A DNA stretch of 64,000 nucleotides, taken from contig JADMNL010000028.1 of NCBI GenBank assembly GCA_016271365.2, positions 96,069,501-96,133,500 on the forward strand. The letters run 5' to 3'. This document shows, one piece after another, positions 41,099-50,644 of the stretch. The position numbers and the translations under genes are program-made. Numbering within the stretch: the first letter of the stretch is position 1; each line of letters starts with the position of its first letter. The notes below the pieces were generated by a model. That model ran no database searches and had not been told where the DNA came from. It saw nothing but the letters and a program-made list of their open reading frames with translations. This stretch comes from Neoceratodus forsteri (Eukaryota; Chordata; Ceratodontiformes; Ceratodontidae).

Positions 41099-41695
41099 TC
41101 ATCTGTCCACAGGAGGTATGGAGTTAGGAGTCCTAAGAATTTTATTTGTCTGTTTCCCAAAAGATTTATGGAGGGGAATAGACAGTCTCCTGGACTCTGG
41201 GATGTCGATCATTTCAACAAAATCAGGCTCCTCCTGATCCTCTACTGCTTCTTCCATAGGAAGCTGAAGGGTTTCAGCCACTTTTTTGTAAAACATAAAG
41301 TGGGAAGGGGACTCAGAAAGCCTAGGAGGAGAAACACCAGAAGGTCTGTCTGGGGAGATGTCCGGGTCAATAGGCACATCCAGACTTTCATAATCACCAT
41401 CATCATCCTCATACTCTCCCTCCTCCTCATCCAGTTCATAAAATTCTTCTAAGGTGTAATCCGGAACCAGGGGAATCGACCGAACCGAACCCTTGCCAGA
41501 TGGTGCCGGTTCGGCCGGAACCGAAGTAAGCGAGTGCACTATTCTTATCGCCTTGGCTATCTCATCAGCAGTCGGAGTATGAATTTCTGGATCCGAACCA
41601 GACGATTTATCTTTTCTTTTTCTTTTAACTGGAACCAACTCCTCAGAATTGGCTCTCCTATTGCCCAAAGAAGTATCGCCCTGGTCAGAGGGCAC
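41099..41695 (-). CDS. DIRS gag-like protein, N-terminal part
   Basis: 198 codons from ATG 41695. It has a basic block (V-K-R-K-R-K-D-K), which may be a nuclear-localisation signal. A very acidic segment follows (E-E-F-Y-E-L-D-E-E-E, then D-D-D-G-D-Y). It ends at a TGA that breaks gag in frame. The right terminal repeat lies ~650 bp upstream and would supply the promoter. Confidence 0.75.
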   Translation of the reverse strand: MPSDQGDTSLGNRRANSEELVPVKRKRKDKSSGSDPEIHTPTADEIAKAIRIVHSLTSVPAEPAPSGKGSVRSIPLVPDYTLEEFYELDEEEGEYEDDDGDYESLDVPIDPDISPDRPSGVSPPRLSESPSHFMFYKKVAETLQLPMEEAVEDQEEPDFVEMIDIPESRRLSIPLHKSFGKQTNKILRTPNSIPPVDR

Positions 41696-42334
41696 TCCTT
41701 CTGGTTATTGGGAACCAAACCGGGCCCAGCCATCGGGTCAGCGGGCTTCTCGACCTCCCTTTCCCTCAGTCTACCTAACCTCTTTTCCAGGGTAGCTTTG
41801 GGAATATTCTTACAAATTTGGCAGTCTGAATCAAGTGGTCAAAACCAGACAATAAACATAGGTGGTGTGGGGATCAGCCTTGTAAAGACTTCCCCACACT
41901 GCAGTGTTGAAACCAGTGGGCCCAGTTTTTTCTTGGGTTTCTCCAGACATGGCCAATCCTATCCAAAACTTACCCTTTTTCGGCAATCCAGCAGGCAAGA
42001 CTCCTATCGGTTCCTGACCGTGTTACAGGTCTTGGAAAAAGCGTATATAAAATCCGTTTTTTAGAACCGTCACGGACCGTTACCACGCTCTAAGTAAATT
42101 CACAAACTTTTTTAGCTGAACTGATCAGTTCAGCCGAACCGATCCACAATTTACAAGTTCCACACAGAAACTAACTAGAAACCTATCTAGTACTCATGGT
42201 ACCACAGACAGAGACTTAAACTGACAGATTCGGTAGCAGCAATTCGGTAGAAACAGAACGAAAAACGACACTTTAACTGACTTTTTTGAACCGAGCAAAG
42301 GAGGATCTCCGGAGCGACTGATCAGTGAGGCGGA

Positions 42335-42493
42335 GTAAAGAATCTGATGGTTGGAATTTAAACAACAGCAGACAGGAGCTTCAACCGAGCTCACGGTGAA
42401 CAGTCCATGCTGGCCATGGAAAGTTTAACTCTTTGTTCTCTGGGGCAGTTGAAAGGCAGGACCTAACTGCATATGTCAGAATACAGCAAGACT
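42335..42493 (-). repeat. DIRS right inverted terminal repeat
   Basis: Inverted partner of 36685-36842, with a unique outer extension of 14 bp (42494-42507). It lies upstream of gag on the minus strand and so likely holds the promoter. Confidence 0.9.
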
Positions 42494-42507
42494 TCATGTT
42501 GTTTGAA

Positions 42508-42595
42508 ACATAGTGCCATCATCCGAGTTTTTCGGAGGTGTGTCAGCGTCTTCCAATTCAGTCAGTGTGTTTGCAGGCACGGTCGCAGTTCAATC
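42508..42595. repeat. Right half of the host repeat split by DIRS
   Basis: ACATAGTGCCATCATCCGAG and GTTTGCAGGCACGG match the order of 21558-21640 (ACATGGTGCCACCATACAAG, TTGCAGGTGCTG). Confidence 0.75.
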
Positions 42596-43022
42596 AATCA
42601 ACCAATCAATCAAATCTTTATTTATTCAGGCGAGCATCATTGAGCAAGGCTCATTTACAAGATGGACCTGATAAGGTCAAGGTTCAACAGTTGATACACA
42701 ACAGATACATCAGTACACTTATATAAACAGTTATACATACAAGGGAAAAAAACATTTATAAATACAGTGATGTACAGTAAAATTCACATGATAAAATGGG
42801 TTATAGGAAAGTTAAGCTAATATTTACAGTATATACAGTATATACATATCCCAGTGGAGGGGCCATGGCAAACACACAGCATAATGTAATACTAGGATGG
42901 TGGAAGGTATTACTGGGTGCCATAAGATGGGGTGTCTGCCTGGGAGGGAGAACTGAAGAACAAAGATTATGCCATATATGGTGAATTTTTGGGAGAGAGA
43001 TTGTGAGATTTCAAAGCTAGCT

Positions 43023-43868
43023 CTAGTGGTAGCAACTGCATTTCTCTGTGAAGAAAACTGTACAACGCTGTTTAAAGGATGCAAATGGTATAAGATTGGA
43101 CGGTTTTAGGGATTTTTGTAGGGTGTTCCATGCTATAGCTAGAGAAAAGCTGATTGCTGCCCTCCCTAGCCGGGTGTTGAATTTGGGCAATTTGAACAGG
43201 ATGATGTTGTTGTTGCTTCTTAGGGCATAGGAACTAGGAATGGTCTGGGTGAAGCAGTCCAGAATATAGTTTGGAAGTTTTTTTGATAACGCTCTGTACG
43301 TCCATAGAGCTGCATTTCTGTTCCTTCTGAGGTGTAGGGAAACCCATCCAACTGCAGCATAAAGAGAGCAATGATGGGTATTAGATGGCAGATCTGTTAT
43401 GAATCTTATTGCTCTATGGTATAAGGTATCCAACTTGCGTACGTAGGAGATGGGGCAGTGACTATAAAGGAAGTCTGCATAGTCAACAACTGAGAGAAAA
43501 ATGGCCTGGACTAACCTTATCTTTGAATGTCTGTTTAGGAAGGGTTTTAATCTATAGAAAAGGCCAAGCCTTTGGCAAAGCTTTTTTAGCAGTTCTAAAT
43601 GATGAGTGAAGTCGAGTCTGCTGTCAATCCACACAGCTAGGTATTTGAATTTTTCTACATACTCCAGATTTTCTCCAAGTATAGTGCATAGCTGGGGGAG
43701 AATGATTGAAGAGGAGGTGCTGGTGGAGCTGTGATTTGTGAACATCATTGCTTTAGTTTTCTTTGCATTTAACAGAAGCTTTTTCTCAAGTAGCTGATAT
43801 TGTAACAAGGAGAATTCTGTTTGTAGGATTTCACGGGCAGCTGCAGAAGAAGGGTTGCTGACATACAA
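43023..43868 (-). CDS. LINE RT C-terminal half
   Basis: 281 codons. Just upstream, in the same direction, lies V-H-L-F-A-D-D-T-V-L-Y (about 43858-43895), the catalytic motif. The frame then reads L-L-L-N-A-K-K-T-K-A-M, Y-V-E-K-F-K-Y-L-A-V-W-I-D, V-D-Y-A-D-F-L-Y and L-D-x-L-Y-H-R-A-I-R-F. A long C-terminus (L-G-R-A-A-I-S-F, A-W-N-T-L) completes it. The frame is intact to its stop, which makes this the best-preserved LINE C-terminus of the window. The methionine start is internal. Confidence 0.85.
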   Translation of the reverse strand: MYVSNPSSAAAREILQTEFSLLQYQLLEKKLLLNAKKTKAMMFTNHSSTSTSSSIILPQLCTILGENLEYVEKFKYLAVWIDSRLDFTHHLELLKKLCQRLGLFYRLKPFLNRHSKIRLVQAIFLSVVDYADFLYSHCPISYVRKLDTLYHRAIRFITDLPSNTHHCSLYAAVGWVSLHLRRNRNAALWTYRALSKKLPNYILDCFTQTIPSSYALRSNNNIILFKLPKFNTRLGRAAISFSLAIAWNTLQKSLKPSNLIPFASFKQRCTVFFTEKCSCYH

Positions 43869-43951
43869 AACAGTGTCATCAGCAAAGAGGTGTACAGAGG
43901 ATTTGGTGAGGTTGAATCAATATTATTATATAGATGGCAAAAGGATAGGAC

Positions 43952-44416
43952 TCAGGATAGAACCTTGGGGACTCCTCTTAGCTGTGGTTTTAATGGGGAT
44001 AGGTCACCTTCAGCTTTTACCTGCTGTGACCTACCGGTAAGATAACACCTGAACCACTTAAGGGAGGGTGGATCTAGGCCAATGGAGTGCATGGATGATA
44101 GTAGAAGCTCATGGTCCACAGTGTCGAATGCTTTGCTCAGGGCAAGAAATGCTGCACAGACATTATTCTTTTTATCTAATTCAGTTTGCCAGTCATTTGT
44201 GACCTTGGCTAGTGCAGTGATAGTGCTATGCTTGGCCCTGAATCTAGATTGAGCTGGATTCAGGAGGTTAGCATCGTCAAGATATTCCCTTAACTGGGTA
44301 CTCACTAAATTCTCCAGCATCTTGGATAGCACTGGTAGAATGGAAATGGGCCTGTAATTATTAAGGTCCATAGGGTCCCCTGATTTTAGAAGGGGAACCA
44401 CTTGGGCTGTCTTCAC
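43952..44416 (-). CDS. LINE RT fingers and palm
   Basis: 154 codons with V-V-P-L-L-K-S-G-D, N-N-Y-R-P-I-S-I-L-P, Q-S-R-F-R-A-K-H-S-T, A-F-L-A-L-S-K-A-F-D-T-V-D (the motif A first Asp position reads A-L, so one catalytic residue appears lost) and W-F-x-x-Y-L-T-G-R. A frameshift near 43950 disconnects it from the catalytic loop and another near 44430 from the endonuclease part. Confidence 0.8.
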   Translation of the reverse strand: MKTAQVVPLLKSGDPMDLNNYRPISILPVLSKMLENLVSTQLREYLDDANLLNPAQSRFRAKHSTITALAKVTNDWQTELDKKNNVCAAFLALSKAFDTVDHELLLSSMHSIGLDPPSLKWFRCYLTGRSQQVKAEGDLSPLKPQLRGVPKVLS

Positions 44417-44461
44417 AGTGTGGAATAGAACCAGAGTTTAGAGATAAGTTAAAGAGATGTG

Positions 44462-45775
44462 TTAGGGGATTGCAAGTACATGGGATGCAATCTTTAGAAA
44501 TGGGGTCAGAGAGTCTGCCCTGTGCTTTTTGATATCCAGCTGCCATAGTAGGTCCTCTACTTGCTTCAACAGTACAGATTTGAAGCTGAAGGAAGAGTCA
44601 GCTCTCTGAGCACCAGTGTACTGGGAGCTTAATTGTGCATGCAGCAGGTTAGCTGGAGAGGTGTCAAAGGCAAGGCCAGCCATTGTGAAGTGGTTATTGA
44701 AGGCATCCAGAATTTCCATTTTGCCAGAGACAGGGCCATTACTGTGGTGTAATTGAGTTGGTAGGGAGGTGCTAGAATCCTGCCCAACCATACCCTTGAT
44801 GGTACCCCAAAACCTAGCAGGATTATGATAGGAGGAGTCAAGCTCAGCCAAGTAGAAGGCAGCCTTTACATCCCTAACTTTCTTGGTGCATCTATTCCTG
44901 GCTTTCCTAAAGATCATCCAGTCATTTGCATTCTTGGTTTTTCTTGCCATTTTCCAGAGTTTGTCTCTCTCCAGCAGTGCAGCTTTGAGGTCAGCTGAAA
45001 ACCGACGACAAGATTTGTTTTTTATTCGGATACTAGAGATTGGGGCATGGATGTTAAGGGCACTTATTATAATGCTATTTAGCACCTGCTGTGCTTTTTC
45101 CACAGAATGAGCAAGATAAAACTCTTGCCAGCTTGGAGAGTGAGCTAGATCATGTAAATATCCTTCAATACTGATGTTTTTCTTGGATCTCCTCATTAGG
45201 AATTTTGCAGGGGTTGTTGTTTTGCTGGAAGATCTTACCCCTGCGATGGGGCAGTGATCACTTATATCGCTGAAAAGCACTCCAGCATATGTGAATAGAT
45301 GGGGTTTATTCACTAGCATGATATCAAGTAGTGTGCTGTTATTACTATTCCTTGCATTAATTCTTGTTGGCTCCTTAATTAGTGGTGTGAACCCATGTGT
45401 ATCACAGAATGATACCAGAGGTGCAGCTGCCTGGGTAAGCCAGTTGAAATTCAGGTCACCTAGAATAATGACTTCTTCAGTGCTGGGCTTGAGCAGATTC
45501 CCCAGGTGGGATAAGAACTTGAGGTCAGCAGAGGGGGGTCTGTAGCATCCAACTAGCTGAAAAGCTGCTGTTTTGGGGAGAGAGACTTTTAGGGATAGGC
45601 ATTCAAATTCCTTGGGCATAGAGGTTGCAGCAATACAGGATACAGGTATACCGGATTTTGCATATATAGCTACTCCACTGCCCCTTGTTTTGCGATCCGC
45701 TCTGAATAACTGATAGTTGGGTAGGTTAACATCCCTGTCTGCTGTGGTGGGTTTGAGCCATGTCTCAGATACCAC
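44462..45775 (-). CDS. LINE APE-like endonuclease plus linker
   Basis: 437 codons. The first residues are V-S-E-T-W-L (catalytic Glu block). Then R-x-D-R-x-x-R-G-S-G-V-A-I-Y, G-C-Y-R-P-P-S, L-G-D-L-N-F-N-W (Asp/Asn block), L-D-I-M-L-V-N and F-S-D-I-S-D-H-C-P-I (Asp-His) complete the endonuclease by about residue 180. The rest is the basic linker to the RT (K-K-V-R-D-V-K-A-A-F). The N-terminal ~40 residues of the domain are missing because similarity stops at 45793. Confidence 0.87.
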   Translation of the reverse strand: MVSETWLKPTTADRDVNLPNYQLFRADRKTRGSGVAIYAKSGIPVSCIAATSMPKEFECLSLKVSLPKTAAFQLVGCYRPPSADLKFLSHLGNLLKPSTEEVIILGDLNFNWLTQAAAPLVSFCDTHGFTPLIKEPTRINARNSNNSTLLDIMLVNKPHLFTYAGVLFSDISDHCPIAGVRSSSKTTTPAKFLMRRSKKNISIEGYLHDLAHSPSWQEFYLAHSVEKAQQVLNSIIISALNIHAPISSIRIKNKSCRRFSADLKAALLERDKLWKMARKTKNANDWMIFRKARNRCTKKVRDVKAAFYLAELDSSYHNPARFWGTIKGMVGQDSSTSLPTQLHHSNGPVSGKMEILDAFNNHFTMAGLAFDTSPANLLHAQLSSQYTGAQRADSSFSFKSVLLKQVEDLLWQLDIKKHRADSLTPFLKIASHVLAIP

Positions 45776-45793
45776 AGAAAAGTCACTACTGGA

Positions 45794-48565
45794 GCTGTCT
45801 ATGACAGCAGTTGAAATGCAGTGGCATACAGTTGAAAGAGGGACCTAGCCTTCCAGTGAGCAGCGATAAGATATAGCCTGCTCATGCATCTCCCTTACAC
45901 ACTCGCCGCGCATACTGTCTGCGCTTCATGCACACACTGTATAGCCATGACGGGTGCCTAATCCCATCGGCTGTGCTGCGCTCCCCCAAACAGAGTTCCA
46001 GATGCCACGCTGGGTGCCCACCCAGCGTGGCACAAATCGCTATGGCTGGCGGGAGTGCCCAATCCCCGTTGGCTCCAGCCCCCAAACAGCCTTACAGCTG
46101 CCACGCTGAGAGCTCACCCCAGCATGGCAAATGTCCGTCCGTCTTCCTGTTGAAAAACAACAACCTGTAAACAAGAAAAGCGTTCCCTCGGCGTTCACCC
46201 AGCCACCAGCGCCCACCCCTGCGCACCCTGCCTCCCCCCCCCCATGCCTCCGGACTCCGGCGCGATGATCTTCGGTGGACCGGGAACATGTCTGCACTCT
46301 TCAAAGCCGACCGCGAAGTGAGGAAATGCCGGTAAGCTGTAAAATGGGATAGATAGGGTTTTTTCAACTTTGCTGCATATCTCAGGCATTTTGGAATTTT
46401 TGCACCAAATTTTCAACATGGGTTTTTTGGGACCCCTTCTCATGAATGCTGTCACTGTCATGGCATTAATCGGGCCCGAAGGGTGATTTTGCAGTCATTG
46501 CATGAAATCACCTTTTGGGACTGAGTAATGAAATGACACTACCACTGTTCATAAGGTGGGCTCTCAAAAAGCTTATGTTGAAAATTTGGTGGAAAAATTT
46601 CTAAAAATTACTGTTTTATGAGCGTGCGTTGTGCAGTTCCTAGGCACTCTCGTAAGTTCACGAATTTTCAATATTTTCACTCCAGATTTTCAACATTGCC
46701 ATTTTACCACACCTCCTTATGAGCAGTACAGCTGTCATTTTTCACATCTTGCCCAAAACGTGTTTCTGCTCATGTAGCGCACAATGGCGCAGTCGGTGTG
46801 TGAAATCAATGTATGGGACACATTAAGAAAATCACAGTGACACTGTTCATGAGCAGAGGTCTTAAAATGGCTATGTTGAAAATTTGGTGAAAAAATCCCT
46901 TAAAATGACTGTTTTAAGGGTGTGCGTTGCACAGTTTCTACGCACACTCGTAAATTTGTGAATTTTCAATATTTTCACTCCAGATTTTCAACATTGCCAT
47001 TTTATTACACTTCCTTATGAGCAGTACAGCTGTCATTTTTCACATCTTGCCCAAAACGTGTTTCCGCCCATGTAGTGCACAATGGCGCAGTCGGTGTGTG
47101 AAATCAATGTATGGAACACATTAAGAAAATCACAGTTACACTGTTCATGAGCAGAGATCTTAAAATGGCTATGTTGAAAGAATTTAGTGAAAAAATAATA
47201 AAAATGATTGTTTCTGGCGTGCGTTCGCAGTTCACTTGCGCTCGTAAGTTTGTAATTTTTAATATTTTCCTCCAGATTTTCAACATTGCCATTTTATTAC
47301 ACTTCCTTATGAAAAGTACAGCTGCCATTTTTCACATGTCGCCCAAAATGTGTTTCCGCACATGTAGCGCACAATGGTGCAGTCGGTGTACGAAAGTAAT
47401 GTTTGGGACAGATTAAGAAAATCACAGTTACACTGTTCATGAGCAGAGGTCTTAAAATGGCTCTGTTGAAAATTTGGTGACAAAAGTCCATAAAATGACT
47501 GTGTTACAAGTCAGCATTGCGCAGTTTCCACGCACCCTCGTAAGTTCATGACTTTGCAATATTTTCAGTCAGATTTTCACCAGTGGCATTTTCCCACACT
47601 TCCTTATGAACAGTACAGCTGTCATTTTCGCAACATGACGAAATGTGTTTTCACACTTTCAGCGCAGAGATCGTGAGTGGCTGTGGGAAATCATTGTTCG
47701 GGACAGATAAAGAAAATCACAGTGACACTGTTCATGATCGGAGGTCCCAAAATGCCTGTATTGACAATCTGCTGTAAAAAATCCCCAAACTAATTACATT
47801 ACGGGTGTGCGTTGCACAGTTTCTATGCATGCCCGTGACTTCACCAATGTTTTAAATATTTTTACTGCAGATTTACAACATTGCCATTTTTTTACACCTC
47901 CCCATGAACAGTACAGCTGTCATTTTTCACATCCTGTTCGGAATGTGTTTTTGCACCTATGGTGCTAAATGCTGTAGTCACTGTGCATAAGCAGCTTTTG
48001 GCTAACAAACTGATATTGCCACTGTTCATGAGGTGGGGGTCACAAAAAAACCATGTCGAAAATTTGGAGTGAAAACACCAACGAATGCCTGAGGTGTTAG
48101 GGTTTCCAACCATAACACCCCACCCTGTAGAGAATGACAGGCATCAGGGGTGTGACTTGGGATTCTTGCCTGTAATGTTCATACCATTCCACACCCTGCA
48201 GCCAGTGAGAGGAATCGAGGTATGCCTTGGACTCTTCGGCCCCAAAGTTCACCCCATTCTCCTATACCGCACCCATCTCACCGTATCTCCTGATGGAATG
48301 TGGTGCGCATAAGGGCCAAAGACCCTAAGGCACACCGTGACACTTGTCAGTGTCTGCAGGGTAGGATGTGGTAAAATGGCGTGGCCGTTATGCCTGACGA
48401 CCCGAAGGCACACCCCAATGCCTGTCACTCTCTGCAGAGTGGTGGTGGGGTTGGCTTCAGTTCAATACTTCATTGCCATTCCTATTATTCAGCTCTGTAA
48501 CTTCTACACTACCACTGCCAATGCCAGCAAGCAAACATTCGGCATTGACAAATGCTTGTTTTTGG
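45794..48565. mobile_element. Palindrome-array element, copy 2 (6 long units)
   Basis: Same modules and orientation as 21659-24015. They are GCTGTCTATGACAGC start, two GC-rich hairpin units (45960-46130), six ~295 bp imperfect palindromes (46395-48068), and a right module with GGCATCAGGGGTGTGACTTGG versus AAGGCACACCCCAATGCC arms, ending near GCAAACATTCGGCATTGAC. No coding sequence. It is ~420 bp longer than copy 1, mainly from two extra units. Confidence 0.78.
46395..48068. repeat. Six tandem imperfect palindromes, ~295 bp each
   Basis: Units begin near 46395, 46680, 46978, 47272, 47568 and 47868. In each, ATTTTCAACATTGCCATTTT at the left pairs with a right-hand AAAATGGCTATGTTGAAAAT-type segment, and GCAGTACAGCTGTCA pairs with AGTGACACTGTTC. 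A GTGCGTTG(C/T)(G/A)CAGTT linker joins neighbouring units. Confidence 0.85.
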
Positions 48566-48569
48566 ATAC

Positions 48570-49055
48570 TATAGTTTTTATTGTCCATGGTTCATAACGG
48601 TTTTTATGGTTTGGTTTTTGTTCAACATATTAACCATATTTATTCTGTTTCATGTTCTTTTGAATATTATATCATGGATGGTATTGTGGTTTTAGTATAA
48701 AAATGGTATTATCAACTTGGTAGTTCTGCACGTCTTCAAACTGCGGCACCCGAGTGTGTGGTGCTTCCTAGAAAAGCCTCAAAAATCCATACCAAAACCT
48801 TGTGCACTCAGCAGCTCATAGATTATCAAACAGACAGTAACTCATGTCCATGAAATTTCACTGTAGAAAAATGCTAAAAAATGGACTTATCAACAGAACA
48901 CAGACCTCACCACATCACACCAGGCTTGACGTGGGGACCGTTATCTACAAAAAAATGTATGGTCATCCATGATCTGGTGAATGCACAAGTTTTTGGTATG
49001 ATCACCTTGGTAGATTTATCTTTCAAACTCAGTATGGTGTAAACTTTAAACTTAA
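48570..49055. other. No recognisable gene or repeat
   Basis: A/T-rich unique-looking sequence before the AT microsatellite. Confidence 0.4.
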
Positions 49056-49056
49056 A

Positions 49057-49076
49057 ATATATATATATATATATAG

Positions 49077-49140
<64 letters not shown>
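49057..49140. repeat. (AT)n microsatellite
   Basis: About 84 bp of alternating A/T with occasional G or AAAT breaks. Confidence 0.95.
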
Positions 49141-49142
<2 letters not shown>

Positions 49143-49389
49143 CACTTAAGCCCTTTTCAGGAGTCATGATAATCTGAAGAGGTATGAAGGGTATATTAAT
49201 CCCTTATGTGAAGATCAGACTGACAGATGCGACTCTTCGTTGTCTTTGTTAGCTTCCATTGTTCAAGCATGGAAAGATGGAAAGATCTGAGAGTTACCCA
49301 AAGGGGAATTGAGGATTTTATATATTGCAATTTGTCTACCTTAAAGACACATTTTCAAAACAAAAAGCATACCACTAGCATTTCTTTTG

Positions 49390-49675
49390 TATCTATGCAG
49401 TGGCAGCCACCCTAACCTTCTGCTTTATCACAACAGTTTAGCACATTAAGATCCTGCATAACAGCACTTCTTGCTTACCGCAGTATCCTCAAGGTACCAC
49501 TTTAGCTAAAGTGTTGTCCTTATTGTGATTAGTCACAGACTATGGTAACACTTCAGCTAATGTGGTACCTTGAATGATACTGCTGTAAGGGGGAGGTACT
49601 GTCATGCAGCATCTAAGTGTGCTAAACTGCTCTGTGGTACAGCAGAAGATTGGAATGGCTGCCACCGTATGAACC
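49390..49675. mobile_element. Large foldback element E (~125 bp arms)
   Basis: Arms about 49390-49515 and 49549-49675 are inverted copies. They share GTGGCAGCCA, TCTTCTGCT/CTTCTGCTTTATC, GTTTAGCACA, CTGCATAACAG/CTGCATGACAG, GCAGTATC, CAAGGTACCAC and TTAGCT(A/G)AAGTGTT. The loop of ~33 bp contains CTTATTGTGATTAGTCAC. Confidence 0.85.
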
Positions 49676-49786
49676 AAAAATCCAAAAAGGTTTAAAATGT
49701 TACCACTCTTAGTCCATATCAGCCTTTCCTGCAAAACAAAAGTTTCTAGCACTAACAGTTCCCAGGTTGGCCTTTTCTAAAGTTAA

Positions 49787-50625
49787 TGGGACCGATTCAC
49801 AAAGCCCCAGTTAGATCGGCGTTAGCTGCAGCAGACAGCAGCTTGCACCGATCAGTGGTGCACAAAGGACTCTGCACCCAATTCATGAACGGGTGGAGTT
49901 CCAGCACCAAAGCCCTTCAGTTTGTGACAAATGTTGCCATGGGCCAAAGGCAAGGCACACGGGAGAGGTTTGCCGCAAGCTGCGGTGCGGTCTGGCAGCA
50001 TCAGCGCCCAGTGATGGAGACCAGCCTGGAGGCAGGCAGGGTCGTTGGGGACAGGACAGAGGTCAGGGAGGGCAGGTAGGGCACAGATGGGTGGTGCAGG
50101 GGTAGCAACATGTCCCTGATGGTGACATTGCAGGGTGCTGCCGAACCTGTGCTGTCTGTGGGGAGGGGGTGGCCGCTGTATTCTGGCACCATGGGAGGGA
50201 CCCTGTGGGCAATGCACCAATGACTGCTCTAGGTACTGTAGGGGTGCAGGATACTGTGGGTGGGCAGCAGCACAGGTTCTCTCCCACCCAGTAACAGTTC
50301 CAGGTGAGGAGCACAGGCTGTTAGACTGGCCCCAGCCTAGTCTAACTGTTATGGCCCATGCGCCCTGTTGGGGGGGGGGTCCTGAATCCCACTGAAAGTG
50401 ATACTGAAGCTTTCATCTGCCACAAGCCCCCAAACACTGTGCAGCACTCCCAGATCAGATGCAGGGCTGGCGCTGGCCCTATTTGCCGCAAGGGATTCTG
50501 ACATTGCCACAGTCTGCATTCCCAAATCGAAGGGGATGCAATTTTTGGTGCAAGGTGCTCCTTGAATCAAGTCCAATTGATGCAGGCACTTTGCATAAAA
50601 TTTCTGGCTTTGTGAATCAGAACCA
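49787..50625. mobile_element. Putative nonautonomous DNA transposon with ~20 bp terminal inverted repeats
   Basis: Left end GGACCGATTCACAAAGCC and right end GGCTTTGTGAATCAGAACC are inverted copies. TTAA lies just outside the left end (49781) and, after a few extra bases, outside the right end (about 50633). That would suit a TTAA-targeting superfamily. The GC-rich interior has overlapping open frames on both strands without transposase motifs. Confidence 0.55.
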
Positions 50626-50644
50626 ATGTATTTAAAATGGCCTG

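Larger units (their letters stand above)
36641..42507 (-). mobile_element. DIRS-type tyrosine-recombinase retrotransposon, near complete
   Basis: About 5.87 kb with all DIRS hallmarks. Inverted terminal repeats of ~159 bp lie at 36685-36842 and 42335-42493, with unequal outer extensions. There is an internal complementary region (37098-37197). Minus-strand coding order is gag (41695-40346), RT (40345-39415), RNase H plus a methylase-like region (39236-38273) and tyrosine recombinase (38269-37235). GAA lies at both outer ends. Lesions I can see are an in-frame TGA in gag, a SINE between RT and RNase H, a TGA at 38217-38219 and a frameshift near 38120. Confidence 0.93.
42596..45793 (-). mobile_element. 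Jockey-superfamily LINE, endonuclease-to-tail, relatively young
   Basis: Order on the minus strand is endonuclease (45775-44462), RT fingers/palm (44416-43952), RT catalytic motif to C-terminus (about 43900-43023), and 3' UTR with tail family 1 (TTGTAAATGAGCC...GGCTC-like stem, AATAAATAAAG, then (GATT)n at 42588-42612). The 5' edge coincides exactly with the start of the palindrome-array element at 45794. Confidence 0.85.

Noticed and set aside
47104..48113. Several similar short frames on both strands containing M-L-K-I-W or F-N-I-A-I-L
   Set aside because: They recur on both strands because the 295 bp units are palindromic. They are not proteins.
49852..50395. Multiple overlapping open frames on both strands
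   Set aside because: GC-rich interior of the putative TIR element. No transposase motif (such as DDE spacing or zinc finger) is visible in any frame.
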